From Gammaproteobacteria bacterium (GTDB taxonomy: Bacteria > Pseudomonadota > Gammaproteobacteria > Pseudomonadales > Azotimanducaceae): a stretch of DNA of 35,520 nt. Shown piece after piece: positions 1 to 8,120 of the stretch. The notes under the pieces are model-generated. The model was given only the letters and a program-made list of their open reading frames with translations, was not told the origin of the DNA and ran no database searches. Position numbers and translations under genes: made by a program. The stretch is from the NCBI GenBank assembly GCA_018666555.1, contig JABIZD010000058.1, positions 1-35,520 of the forward strand. Direction: 5' to 3'. Within the stretch, counting starts at the first letter, position 1. Each line of letters opens with the position of its first letter.

Positions 1-167
1 CTGATCAAAGCTGCATAGCGCGCCGCATTAATGGTTTCACGTGCGGCATCCAGAAGCCTTGCGCGATCATCAGACCTTGCTTGCCCGTTACCCAGCACAA
101 GTATGGCAACGAGCGTAAAAATGAGTTTTTTACCAGTTAACAACCGATTAACCTGCCTGTGGTTCAT
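1..167 (-). CDS. N-terminal fragment of an exported protein, possibly PPOX-like
   Basis: The minus strand is open from an ATG at 167 to the window edge, giving 55 residues with the rest outside the window. The N-terminus has basic residues (MNHRQVNRLLTGKK), then a hydrophobic stretch LIFTLVAILVLG and a polar region beginning NGQARSDDRAR, which is the layout of a Sec signal peptide. The mature start, DRARLLDAARETINAARYAALI, resembles the beginning of pyridoxamine-5'-phosphate-oxidase-like split-barrel proteins, in which a helix leads into a first strand. That assignment is a weak resemblance over about 20 residues. The ribosome binding site is poor (AAAGCAG directly before the ATG). The gene is divergent from the hydroxy-acid oxidase at 495. 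Confidence 0.5.
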   Translation of the reverse strand, partial: MNHRQVNRLLTGKKLIFTLVAILVLGNGQARSDDRARLLDAARETINAARYAALI

Positions 168-494
168 CTGCTTTGCTTTTGATTGTCCAGCAATATAACC
201 AATAACGCAATCATCCCTGGACCTGCCTTAGTACCGCCACGCTGGCTCTCTGCCCTAATAATTATGCTTGGATGAATCATTAAAACGACCCGGTAGACCA
301 CGACAGGTTGACCAAGGCCTGCACTTGAGGCTACTGAAATTGATCGCTTTACACCCGTTAACATACCAGGCCCGGATTACTGTCAACCCAAATTATGGCC
401 GCTCCAGGAGACCTGCAAGGTGCAGTAATAACTTGGTCTGGTTGCGCTTTTGCAACACTCAGTTATCATCTGCAGAAACCAAGGATACCTTCCC
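168..494. other. Divergent intergenic region, no gene seen
   Basis: This stretch separates the leftward truncated gene from the rightward hydroxy-acid oxidase, so it should hold promoters for both. I see no convincing -35/-10 pair, repeat or RNA. Short open frames here have no recognisable content. The only clear signal is AAGGAT at 481-486, eight bases before the ATG at 495, a usable ribosome binding site for the oxidase. Confidence 0.5.
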
Positions 495-1577
495 ATGCCT
501 GATTCAAAATTTAAAACTATTCATGAGATAGTCAAAGCAGCCAGGCTAAACCTCAATCAAACGCATTGGGATTATTTGATCGGGGGGACCGAAACTGAAA
601 CAACTCTGAAAAGAAACCGGGCCAGTATCGACGCCAGGGCTTTGAGACCAAAAGTACTTAATGATGTATCAAACATCGATACCAGGGTTGAATTCATGGG
701 CAAGCAAATGCAATTACCTGTCATCCTTGCTCCAATTGGCTCCTTACAAGTCTTTAACCCTGAGGGAGGTGCCGCCGCGGCAATTGCTGCTGAACAGGCT
801 GGCATCATGAGTATCGCTAGTTCTGTCTGTACCCCTGACATTGAGGCGATTGCTGATGCCTCTAACTCAGCCAAAATCTACCAACTCTACGTTCGGGGTG
901 ATGAGCACTGGCAGGACGAGATCATTAAGCGGGTCATCGATAGCGGCTATATTGGCTTCTGCTTGACTGTTGACACGGCAGTGGTGAGCCGCAGAGAGCG
1001 CGATATTGCAAAAGGTGTTATTCCAACTTCGCCAGCCTCACCGGGTGATTTCAACTATCAGGCCAAGCTAAACTGGAAAGATGTAGCGCGAATAAAAGAA
1101 AAACATGATATTCCCTTAATTCTAAAAGGCATTAATCGAGCCGATGATGCTGAAAAGGCATTGGCTTATGGCGTCGATGTGATCTATGTTTCAAACCATG
1201 GTGGACGACAGCTTGATCAAGGCGCCGGTAGCCTCGATTTATTACCCGATATAGTTGAAGCCGTTGCTGGACGCGCTGAGATCATCATCGACGGGGGATT
1301 CTATCGCGGCACTGACATTCTCAAGGCCATGGCCATGGGTGCTAATGCAGTCGGCCTTGGTCGACTGGAAGCCTGGGCACTGGCGGCAGGAGGGAGTGCT
1401 GCTTTAGTTCGCTGTCTAGCCATCCTCAGGCACGAGATCATTGAGTCCCTTGCACTCTGCGGCGTAACCGCTTTCAAAGACCTTGATAACAGTTTTGTAA
1501 ACACCGCCATTAATCCCAATCCATCCAGCCTGCAAAGTGCTTTTCCATTGCTTGACCTCAGCAACGCTGGCTACTGA
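495..1577 (+). CDS. FMN-dependent alpha-hydroxy-acid oxidase/dehydrogenase
   Basis: This 360-residue protein belongs to the glycolate oxidase / L-lactate dehydrogenase family, which oxidises 2-hydroxy acids to 2-oxo acids with FMN in a TIM barrel. Family landmarks are in order: the early Tyr in HWDYLIGG, the APIGSLQ strand, YQLYVRGD, LTVDTAVVSRRERD, the FMN lysine in LILKGI (K211), and the catalytic SNHGGRQLD, where H235 and R238 match the proton-abstracting His and substrate-binding Arg. DGGFYRGTDILKAMAMGA and GLGR close the phosphate site. FYRG replaces the common V-R-RG. I chose ATG 495 over an in-frame upstream start at 450 because AAGGAT lies eight bases before it and the family's N-terminal helix begins there. 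The substrate (lactate, glycolate, mandelate or longer acids) cannot be read from sequence. The gene converges on the reductase to its right. Confidence 0.9.
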   Translation: MPDSKFKTIHEIVKAARLNLNQTHWDYLIGGTETETTLKRNRASIDARALRPKVLNDVSNIDTRVEFMGKQMQLPVILAPIGSLQVFNPEGGAAAAIAAEQAGIMSIASSVCTPDIEAIADASNSAKIYQLYVRGDEHWQDEIIKRVIDSGYIGFCLTVDTAVVSRRERDIAKGVIPTSPASPGDFNYQAKLNWKDVARIKEKHDIPLILKGINRADDAEKALAYGVDVIYVSNHGGRQLDQGAGSLDLLPDIVEAVAGRAEIIIDGGFYRGTDILKAMAMGANAVGLGRLEAWALAAGGSAALVRCLAILRHEIIESLALCGVTAFKDLDNSFVNTAINPNPSSLQSAFPLLDLSNAGY

Positions 1578-1617
1578 ATTTAAACGGCTTTTTTGGGAAG
1601 GGCAGGACCTGTTTACC

Positions 1618-3753
1618 TCACTTGCCTCTACGTACGCGATGAAACCGCTCGGCCAGGCGCAGGGCCCATTCCGGCTTGTGTTCCCGCCGATGAGCACCAG
1701 CAACAAACTTGTTCATTTCCGCAAAAGTGGGATAGATATGAATGGTAGATAGCACCTGGTTAAGGCCGATGCGATTTTTCATTGCCAGGGTAAACTCGCT
1801 GATAACCTCACCAGCATGACTGCCAACGATGGTAACACCCAAAATTCTGTCCTTACCAGGTGGCGTTAAAACCTTTACAAAGCCTTCAGTCTGCTGATCG
1901 ATCCTGGCCCTATCTAAATCCGAGAGTTCAAAAACAGTCACTTCAAAGGCAATATCCTGCAGCCTTGCTTGCTGCTCATTCAGGCCAACTCGAGCGACTT
2001 CAGGAGAGGTAAAAGTACAAGCAGGAATCACGGAGTAATCCACTTTAAACCGCCAGAAAACCCCAAACAGCGCGTTGACTGCAGCATACCAAGCCATATG
2101 TGAAGCGGTATGGGTGAACTGGTAAGGTCCAGCCACATCCCCCACAGCATAAATGTTGTCATACTGAGTTCGCAGGTACTCATCTACCTTAATGGCACCA
2201 TTATCAAGCAGTTCAACACCGAGGTTCTCAAGACCAAAGCCCTTTGTCCTAGGTAATCGACCTAGGGCTAACAGGACAGCATCAAAGGGGATCTTTGCCT
2301 GTTCCTCCCCCTGGCACACCAGATGAATACCATTGCCATCTGTTTCTGCACGTAAAGCCCGGTAGTTGGTTTTTATTTCAATGGCGTCGTTTTGAAGGCA
2401 TTGACTAATCCGCTCACTGACATCCACGTCTTCATTGACTAATATCCGATCAGCCTGCTCCACCAACGTCACTTTACTACCCAGACGTGCAAAAGCCTGG
2501 GAAAGCTCAACGCCAATAGCACCTGCACCGATGACTATAAGATTGGCTGGTAGCTCAGTCAGATTCCAAATCGTCTCAGATGTAAAACAACGATCAGCCG
2601 GCAGTCCATCGATTTCAATCCAGATCGGGGCCGCACCTGTCGCGACCACAATATTCCTTGTGGTAATGGACTTTCCTCCTACAGCAACCTCAAATGGAGA
2701 TATTATCTCTGCATGCCCAGTCCTTACATCCACCCCCATTGCTTCGTAGCGTTCAACCGAATCATTCGGTTCGATCTGCTTAATGACGCCACGAACCCGC
2801 GCCATAACTTCAGCAAAATCAAGCTTGGCTGAGTCTACCTGGATTCCAAATTCATCCGCCGAACCAATGTCAGCCATAAGATTAGCGGCACGAATCAATG
2901 ATTTACTCGGCACGCAACCCGTATTCAAGCAATCACCCCCCATCTGGTTTTCCTCAATCAAGGTGACCTTGGCATTGACTGTCGCACCGATCAAAGCCGA
3001 TACAAGGCCCCCGGAGCCGGCCCCTATTACAACGATATCGTTATCAAATTCCCTGGGCCGATGAAATCGCAATCGTAACTTTCGTTTCCTGAACATCTCA
3101 ACAAGGCGTTTTGTAGCCATCGGGAAAACCGCCAACAACAGTAATGCTGATAATAATTCAATGGATAAAATGTCTTCAAAGGAATCCAAACGAGCTAATT
3201 CCTGTCCGGCATTAACGTAGATAAAAGTTGCCGGCAACATACCCAATTGGGAAACCACATAAAACACAGACACCCTTATACGAGTCAGTCCCAAGGCTAG
3301 ATTGATCACAAAAAACGGAATCAACGGTATCAAGCGCAGTGAAAACAGATAGTAAGCACCTTCTTTGAGCATGCCGGAATTAATCTTTTTAGCCTGGCCT
3401 GAAAATCGACTTTCGACCCACTCTCGGATCAGGAAGCGCGAGGTCAACATAGCCAGGGTCGCACCAATAGTTGAAGCAAAGGAAACAATTAAGCTGCCAT
3501 AGTAAAAACCAAACAACGCCCCTGCCAGCAATGTCATCAGGGTCGCACCAGGGAGAGAAAGGCCGGTAACCAGAATATAAGCTGCCATAAAGAAGACCGC
3601 AGACTCGACCGGTTGGTCCGCTACCATCTGAGCTAATGATTCCTGTTGCGCTTTTAACTGACTGAGCTGCAGCAAGCCGTCCAGGTCATAAATGAAAAAC
3701 AAGGTGATTGCGGATGCTACAAACACTGCAACGAACCATCTGGCTACTGTCAT
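1618..3753 (-). CDS. TVP38/VTT membrane domain fused to FAD-dependent disulfide reductase
   Basis: This 711-residue protein has two parts. Residues 1 to about 220 carry several hydrophobic helices and TVP38/TMEM64 (SNARE-associated, VTT) features: the SLPGATLMTLLAGALFG segment and the later LRLIPLIPFFVINLALGLT. Residues from about 238 on form a class I pyridine-nucleotide disulfide oxidoreductase. It has an FAD Rossmann motif IVVIGAGSGGL, a redox CX4C in GGDCLNTGCVPSKS (C275, C280), an NAD(P)H fold IVIGAGAIGVE, and the second FAD motif IYAVGDVAG. The C-terminal motif reads IYPTFAEMN, so the His of lipoamide dehydrogenase is Tyr, and the C-terminal Cys pair of true mercuric reductase is absent. 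A membrane-tethered thiol/quinone-type reductase is likely, but the substrate is unknown. AGGGAA lies just before the ATG at 3753. The gene is divergent from pgi. Confidence 0.88.
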   Translation of the reverse strand: MTVARWFVAVFVASAITLFFIYDLDGLLQLSQLKAQQESLAQMVADQPVESAVFFMAAYILVTGLSLPGATLMTLLAGALFGFYYGSLIVSFASTIGATLAMLTSRFLIREWVESRFSGQAKKINSGMLKEGAYYLFSLRLIPLIPFFVINLALGLTRIRVSVFYVVSQLGMLPATFIYVNAGQELARLDSFEDILSIELLSALLLLAVFPMATKRLVEMFRKRKLRLRFHRPREFDNDIVVIGAGSGGLVSALIGATVNAKVTLIEENQMGGDCLNTGCVPSKSLIRAANLMADIGSADEFGIQVDSAKLDFAEVMARVRGVIKQIEPNDSVERYEAMGVDVRTGHAEIISPFEVAVGGKSITTRNIVVATGAAPIWIEIDGLPADRCFTSETIWNLTELPANLIVIGAGAIGVELSQAFARLGSKVTLVEQADRILVNEDVDVSERISQCLQNDAIEIKTNYRALRAETDGNGIHLVCQGEEQAKIPFDAVLLALGRLPRTKGFGLENLGVELLDNGAIKVDEYLRTQYDNIYAVGDVAGPYQFTHTASHMAWYAAVNALFGVFWRFKVDYSVIPACTFTSPEVARVGLNEQQARLQDIAFEVTVFELSDLDRARIDQQTEGFVKVLTPPGKDRILGVTIVGSHAGEVISEFTLAMKNRIGLNQVLSTIHIYPTFAEMNKFVAGAHRREHKPEWALRLAERFHRVRRGK

Positions 3754-3971
3754 GGATATTCCCTAAAAGCTCAAACCATCTACCTGTGATATAAAGGCAA
3801 AACTGGTCTATAAAAACTGCTAACATAATAACGAGTGTTTAAATTACCTGTGCCTGTCTCAAACTACTTGAGCTGGTACAGCCATTTTAAAATAAAGCGT
3901 ATTCTAGGAGGACCCTACCCCGCTGAGGACCTCTGTCATCGCAATAACCCACCGTTCGCAGGACTCAGTAC
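3754..3971. promoter_or_regulatory. Divergent intergenic region between the reductase and pgi
   Basis: These 218 bases lie between two divergent starts and must contain the promoters of both genes. The part from 3790 to 3845 is AT-rich. I could not assign a convincing promoter pair on either strand. AGGA at 3960-3963, eight bases before the ATG at 3972, is the pgi ribosome binding site. Confidence 0.4.
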
Positions 3972-5510
3972 ATGAGCATGAGCAATTTTAATCCCGCGCT
4001 GACAACAAGCTGGACTAAACTTAAAGACCTCGCTGAAAAAGCTCCCAGAATCAATGATGTTATAAGCGAAGGCAGGCAGTTTAACCAACGCCCCATCATA
4101 TTAGAAGGTCTAAGCCTGGATCTCTCCAGGCATGGTGTCGACGAGAGCATCTTCAATTCGCTACTGGAATTAACCGAGGCCTCTCCATTTAGCGAACTCC
4201 GCGATGGCCTGTTCAGCGGGGCCACTATCAATATTACGGAAAATCGCGCCGTGGGTCATACCAAGCTGCGAACCCATTCTGCAGAAAATGAGTCGGCTTT
4301 AAATGCGCTTAAAGACCTTTCAGAACGCATTCGAAACGGTACTATGCGCGGCCATACCAACAAGGTTTTTACCGATATTGTCAATATCGGAATTGGTGGC
4401 TCTGATCTAGGCCCGAAAATGGTTTGTGCCGCCTTAAGAGAATATTGGCATGATGCAATCCAGGTTCATTTTATTGCCAATGTGGACGGGGCTGAAATAC
4501 GCCATCTGCTCAGCAGCATCAATAGTGAAACAACCCTATTTATTGTTTCCAGTAAGACCTTTACAACCCAGGAAACTATGCTCAATGCTGATACAGCAGC
4601 GAACTGGCTAAGTAAACACCTCCAGTTGAGTGATCCCCAGTCGACTAACCACATGATCGGGGTAACCGCAAACAGAGAACAAGCGCTAGCTTACGGACTG
4701 AGTACTAACAATATTCTTACATTCAGTGAAGATATTGGCGGACGTTACTCGTTGTGGTCTGGTATTGGTCTGAGCATTGCCATCTGCGTCGGCTTTAACA
4801 ACTTCAACGGTTTAATCAACGGCGCGGCCTGTATGGACCAGCATTTTCAATCCGCGCCACTTGCCAAGAATATGCCAGTAATTATGGCGTTACTAGGGCT
4901 GTGGTATGGTAACTTTCTCGATGTCCAGAGCCATGCCATCGTCCCTTACTGCGAGCGTCTGAGCCTGCTGCCCTCTTTCCTGCAACAACTGGATATGGAA
5001 AGTAATGGCAAGCGTTCTAACCGAGCTGGAGAACCAATCAATTATTCCACAGGCCCGATCATATGGGGACAGACGGGCACCAACGGCCAACATGCTTTTT
5101 TTCAGCTGTTACACCAAGGCCAACACCTGGTTCCCGTCGACTTCATAGCCATCCGCAAAGACAACACATCCAGTCCAACCGCACACCGCCTTTTGCTTTT
5201 AAATATGGTCGCGCAGGCTGCTGCGCTTGCATTCGGGGAGAAATCCACTAACGAACACAAGAACTACCCTGGCAATCGACCCAGCTCCATTCTTCTGATG
5301 GAAGAACTAACCCCGTTTAACCTGGGTATGCTCATTGCTCTGTACGAACACAAAGTGTTCACCTCGGGTGCCATATGGAACATAAACTGCTTTGATCAAT
5401 GGGGCGTTGAACTAGGTAAGAAACTCACTCAACAGCTCATGAACCCAGATCAAACCGCTTTGGACAAGGCCACACTGCGAACACTTGAGTCGCTTGGTCC
5501 ACAGGATTAG
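3972..5510 (+). CDS. pgi: Glucose-6-phosphate isomerase
   Basis: This 512-residue phosphoglucose isomerase interconverts glucose-6-phosphate and fructose-6-phosphate in the cytoplasm. It is somewhat shorter than the 549-residue E. coli enzyme. Family motifs are complete: NIGIGGSDLGPKMV, FIANVDGAEI, the phosphate-binding SSKTFTTQET, GGRYSLWSGIGLSI, QLDMESNGKRSN with the catalytic Glu (E343), WGQTGTNGQHAF with the catalytic His (H374), and the C-terminal signature FDQWGVELGKK with the active-site Lys (K483). ATG 3972 is supported by AGGA eight bases upstream. A second in-frame ATG two codons later is also possible. The next gene on the same strand starts about 145 bases downstream, and I see no functional link to it. 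Confidence 0.97.
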   Translation: MSMSNFNPALTTSWTKLKDLAEKAPRINDVISEGRQFNQRPIILEGLSLDLSRHGVDESIFNSLLELTEASPFSELRDGLFSGATINITENRAVGHTKLRTHSAENESALNALKDLSERIRNGTMRGHTNKVFTDIVNIGIGGSDLGPKMVCAALREYWHDAIQVHFIANVDGAEIRHLLSSINSETTLFIVSSKTFTTQETMLNADTAANWLSKHLQLSDPQSTNHMIGVTANREQALAYGLSTNNILTFSEDIGGRYSLWSGIGLSIAICVGFNNFNGLINGAACMDQHFQSAPLAKNMPVIMALLGLWYGNFLDVQSHAIVPYCERLSLLPSFLQQLDMESNGKRSNRAGEPINYSTGPIIWGQTGTNGQHAFFQLLHQGQHLVPVDFIAIRKDNTSSPTAHRLLLLNMVAQAAALAFGEKSTNEHKNYPGNRPSSILLMEELTPFNLGMLIALYEHKVFTSGAIWNINCFDQWGVELGKKLTQQLMNPDQTALDKATLRTLESLGPQD

Positions 5511-5654
5511 CCCTGTTAATAGAACTGCTTACTCTGCGGCCTGGTTACTGCGGATTTCAGTCAATTTCGAGACTTCCTAGAAACTATTCAGTCACACTAA
5601 GTCTGGTATAGCCAGGCTGTGGCATACTGGGTATTTGTAATAGAGAATCAGGAC

Positions 5655-7178
5655 ATGAAAAACATACTCTTTATCACTGCAGATCAGTGGCGCGGTGAGT
5701 GCTTGTCCACACTCGGTCACCGGGTCCAGACGCCCAACCTGGATAACCTGGCAAAGCAGGGCCGTCTATTTAAATGTCATTTTGCTAATGCAGTTCCTTG
5801 CGGGCCATCGCGAGCCTCCCTGCATACCGGCATGTACCTGCAGAATCACCGATCTGGAACCAACGGCACGCCTTTAGACGCACGCCATACCAACTGGGCT
5901 ATCCAAACCCGCCAAGCCGGCTATGACCCGGTTCTGTTTGGCTATACTGATACTGCCAACGACCCGCGTTTTTTCGAACCAGATGCGGCCGTGTTAAAAT
6001 CCTATGAAGGCCCTTTACCCGGTATTAATCCCATGGTGCAGATGGGTACCTATCCGGATGCCTGGGCCGACTGGTTAAGAGAAAAAGGCCACACCATTCC
6101 TGAGCCTAACTTCCGTCTCTACACCGACAAGATACCAGGGCCAGAATATGAAGATGGCGGCCCTTGCCCAGCTCCGCTGGCGATCGCTGCAGAAAACCAC
6201 GATACCCGCTTCATGACAGACCAGGTGATCGATTATATCCAGCAGCAGGTTAAACCCTGGTGTGTGCACCTGTCCCTTTTAAGGCCTCACCCGCCTTGGG
6301 TAGCGCCAGAGCCCTTCAATCAACTCTACGATCCAGCTGAACTTAAACAAAACGTGCGGCGAGCAAGCCCAGAAGAAGAGTCGGAACAGCACCCTTTACT
6401 AAATTATTTCCTCCGCAAAAATTACAGCTCAGCGCCAGACAATGAAGACAAGTTAGCCCGGCTCAAAAGTAGTTACTTCGGCTTAATGTCAGAAGTTGAT
6501 AGTAATCTCGGCAGGCTGTTCGATGAATTGAAAGCCTCTGGCGCCTGGAACAACACCTTGATCATATTCACTTCAGATCACGGAGAGCAATTGGGAGATC
6601 ACTGGCTTTTAGGAAAGATGGGCTATTTTGATCAGTCCTATTACATACCGCTCATCATTCATGATCCAGATAAACAGGCAGACGTCACTCGAGACAGCCA
6701 GTGCCAGGAATTTACTGAAAATGTCGATATCATGCCAACCATGTTGGAGTGGCTGGGCCTCACGGTACCCGTACAATGCGATGGCCGATCTCTGTTACCG
6801 CTTCTACGTAGTAGGGAGGTTCCACCCGGCTGGAGAACACAGGCACACTGGGAGTTTGATTTTCGAGACGTCAGTACCGGTGACGCGCTGGAACAGCAAT
6901 TGGGCATAAACCTGCATCAATGTTCTCTTAATGTAATACGAGGGAAACGATACAAGTATGTGCACTTTACGGCGCTACCACCACTGTTCTTTGATCTGCA
7001 AGAAGACCCTGGAGAGTTCTATAATTTAGCCCAGCATCCGGATTATCAGCATCTTGTTCTCGAATACAGCCAGAAAATGTTATCGTGGAGGATGCTACAT
7101 GACGAACAGACGCTCACGCATATGACCCTGACTGATCAGGGTGTTATCGACAGGCCAGTAACTCGGTATTCGCTTTAA
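5655..7178 (+). CDS. Sulfatase-family enzyme, phosphonate monoester hydrolase-like
   Basis: This 507-residue protein of the alkaline-phosphatase superfamily hydrolyses sulfate or phosphate/phosphonate esters. The N-terminus MKNILFITADQWRGE supplies metal ligands D10 and Q11. VPCGPSRASLHTG holds the C-x-P-x-R motif whose Cys (C49) is converted to formylglycine. FTSDHGEQLGDHWLLGKMG gives the second metal Asp-His pair. The ADQWR start, the CGPxRASL motif and GDHWLLGK are close to the Rhizobium/Burkholderia phosphonate monoester hydrolase/arylsulfatase group, whose length is also similar. The true substrate class is uncertain. I use ATG 5655 (AGAGAA seven bases upstream) because the first beta strand begins there; an earlier in-frame start at 5619 adds only MAYWVFVIENQD. 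There is no signal peptide, so it is cytoplasmic. The maturase that makes formylglycine is not in the window. Confidence 0.88.
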   Translation: MKNILFITADQWRGECLSTLGHRVQTPNLDNLAKQGRLFKCHFANAVPCGPSRASLHTGMYLQNHRSGTNGTPLDARHTNWAIQTRQAGYDPVLFGYTDTANDPRFFEPDAAVLKSYEGPLPGINPMVQMGTYPDAWADWLREKGHTIPEPNFRLYTDKIPGPEYEDGGPCPAPLAIAAENHDTRFMTDQVIDYIQQQVKPWCVHLSLLRPHPPWVAPEPFNQLYDPAELKQNVRRASPEEESEQHPLLNYFLRKNYSSAPDNEDKLARLKSSYFGLMSEVDSNLGRLFDELKASGAWNNTLIIFTSDHGEQLGDHWLLGKMGYFDQSYYIPLIIHDPDKQADVTRDSQCQEFTENVDIMPTMLEWLGLTVPVQCDGRSLLPLLRSREVPPGWRTQAHWEFDFRDVSTGDALEQQLGINLHQCSLNVIRGKRYKYVHFTALPPLFFDLQEDPGEFYNLAQHPDYQHLVLEYSQKMLSWRMLHDEQTLTHMTLTDQGVIDRPVTRYSL

Positions 7179-7181
7179 AAA

Positions 7182-7261
7182 TACAATACTGACAATTTAA
7201 AAACAATGCAGGCATTTGAGTAACAATGCAGGCGATTTAGTCACCACGCAGACAATGATGT
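7182..7261. repeat. Degenerate 20-bp tandem repeat, four copies
   Basis: Four adjacent 20-bp units fill the gap between the sulfatase and the Nudix gene: 7182-7201, 7202-7221, 7222-7241 and 7242-7261. Units 2 and 3 (AACAATGCAGGCATTTGAGT and AACAATGCAGGCGATTTAGT) agree at 17 of 20 bases. Units 1 and 4 agree with unit 3 at about 13 and 12. The array ends four bases before the Nudix start codon at 7266, so it forms that gene's leader. Confidence 0.65.
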
Positions 7262-7265
7262 ACCT

Positions 7266-7997
7266 ATGAAAAACAAACACCGCAACGATATCTACGACGC
7301 TATTAATAGTGACCAAACCAGTGGACAGCCCGCTATTCCAGCAGCGACCGTGGTGCTACTTCGCGACCATGAAGCAGGCGTTCAAACGCTCATGCTGCAC
7401 CGAACATCGAAAGTACACTTTGGGGGCATGTGGGTTTTCCCCGGAGGTCGACTTGATCCTGAAGATTACCAGGACAATGCTAATCCTGACGATGCTGCTC
7501 GTTGTGCTGCAGCACGCGAAACCAGAGAAGAAACTGGTTTAGTGGTTCGACCGGAAGATTTTGCCTGGTTTGCACACTGGACTCCACCACCGGGTAAAAA
7601 CAGGCGCTATGCAACATGGTTTTTTGCTACTACTATCCAAACTGACTCACCGGTCGAAGTAGATGGTCACGAAATACAAGATCATGAATGGATCACGCCA
7701 CCAGATGCTTTGATTCGTCATTCACTGGGAGAGATCGACCTGGCTCCGCCAACCTGGATCACCCTACACCAGCTAGCGCTGCATTCTCCAACTAGTGATC
7801 TCATGTCCCATCTGCATGCACAGGACGTTAGAACTTATCAGACCCGGGTTTCACAACGCGCCGATGGTGTCAGGGTTGCTCTCTGGCTAGGGGATGCGGG
7901 TTACCAAAATGCCGATGCTGATACTATCGGGGCCCGGCACCGACTCATCATGTCCGAATCAGGATTCATATTCGAAAATGACGTTTATGAATATTGA
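7266..7997 (+). CDS. Nudix hydrolase, NUDT19/NUDT7-like
   Basis: This 243-residue Nudix-fold pyrophosphohydrolase cleaves an X-linked nucleoside diphosphate. The beta-strand lead-in MWVFPGGRLDPEDY is followed by a roughly 15-residue insertion and then the metal-binding helix AAARETREETGL, which contains the REx2EE core. An insertion between GG and RExxEE is typical of the NUDT7/NUDT8/NUDT19 branch, whose members include acyl-CoA diphosphatases. The substrate remains a guess. The first 20 residues are polar and probably disordered. ATG 7266 lacks a good Shine-Dalgarno sequence and follows directly on the tandem repeat. The gene follows the sulfatase on the same strand, with 87 bases between them. 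It converges with the alpha/beta hydrolase at 8121. Confidence 0.85.
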   Translation: MKNKHRNDIYDAINSDQTSGQPAIPAATVVLLRDHEAGVQTLMLHRTSKVHFGGMWVFPGGRLDPEDYQDNANPDDAARCAAARETREETGLVVRPEDFAWFAHWTPPPGKNRRYATWFFATTIQTDSPVEVDGHEIQDHEWITPPDALIRHSLGEIDLAPPTWITLHQLALHSPTSDLMSHLHAQDVRTYQTRVSQRADGVRVALWLGDAGYQNADADTIGARHRLIMSESGFIFENDVYEY

Positions 7998-8013
7998 GGC
8001 AAGGTCTCAATAT
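7991..8013 (+). terminator. Hairpin over the Nudix stop codon, possible terminator
   Basis: ATATTGAG (7991-7998) and CTCAATAT (8006-8013) form an 8-bp stem with a 7-base loop. The stem covers the TGA stop of the Nudix gene at 7995-7997. It lies in a convergent gap. The sequence after it (CATTTATTAAA) is AT-rich but has no proper T run, so terminator function is only possible. Confidence 0.3.
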
Positions 8014-8120
8014 CATTTATTAAACCGTTATTTGATTATTGACTGAGTCCATAAACCAGCTAACAATATCTGATTAACCTGCCTTAAAAAAACCAGGCTG
8101 CAGCCAGCTCCTGTTTGGAT

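Noticed and set aside
268-531. 87-codon open frame on the plus strand before the hydroxy-acid oxidase
   Set aside because: It overlaps the oxidase start in another frame, its translation is compositionally odd and no domain or ribosome binding site supports it.
1618-3753. Mercuric reductase
   Set aside because: The CX4C is present but the C-terminal Cys pair and the metal-binding N-terminal domain are missing, and a VTT membrane domain takes its place.
7182-7261. CRISPR-like array
   Set aside because: The units are directly adjacent with no spacers and are degenerate, so it is a tandem repeat. No cas gene is present.
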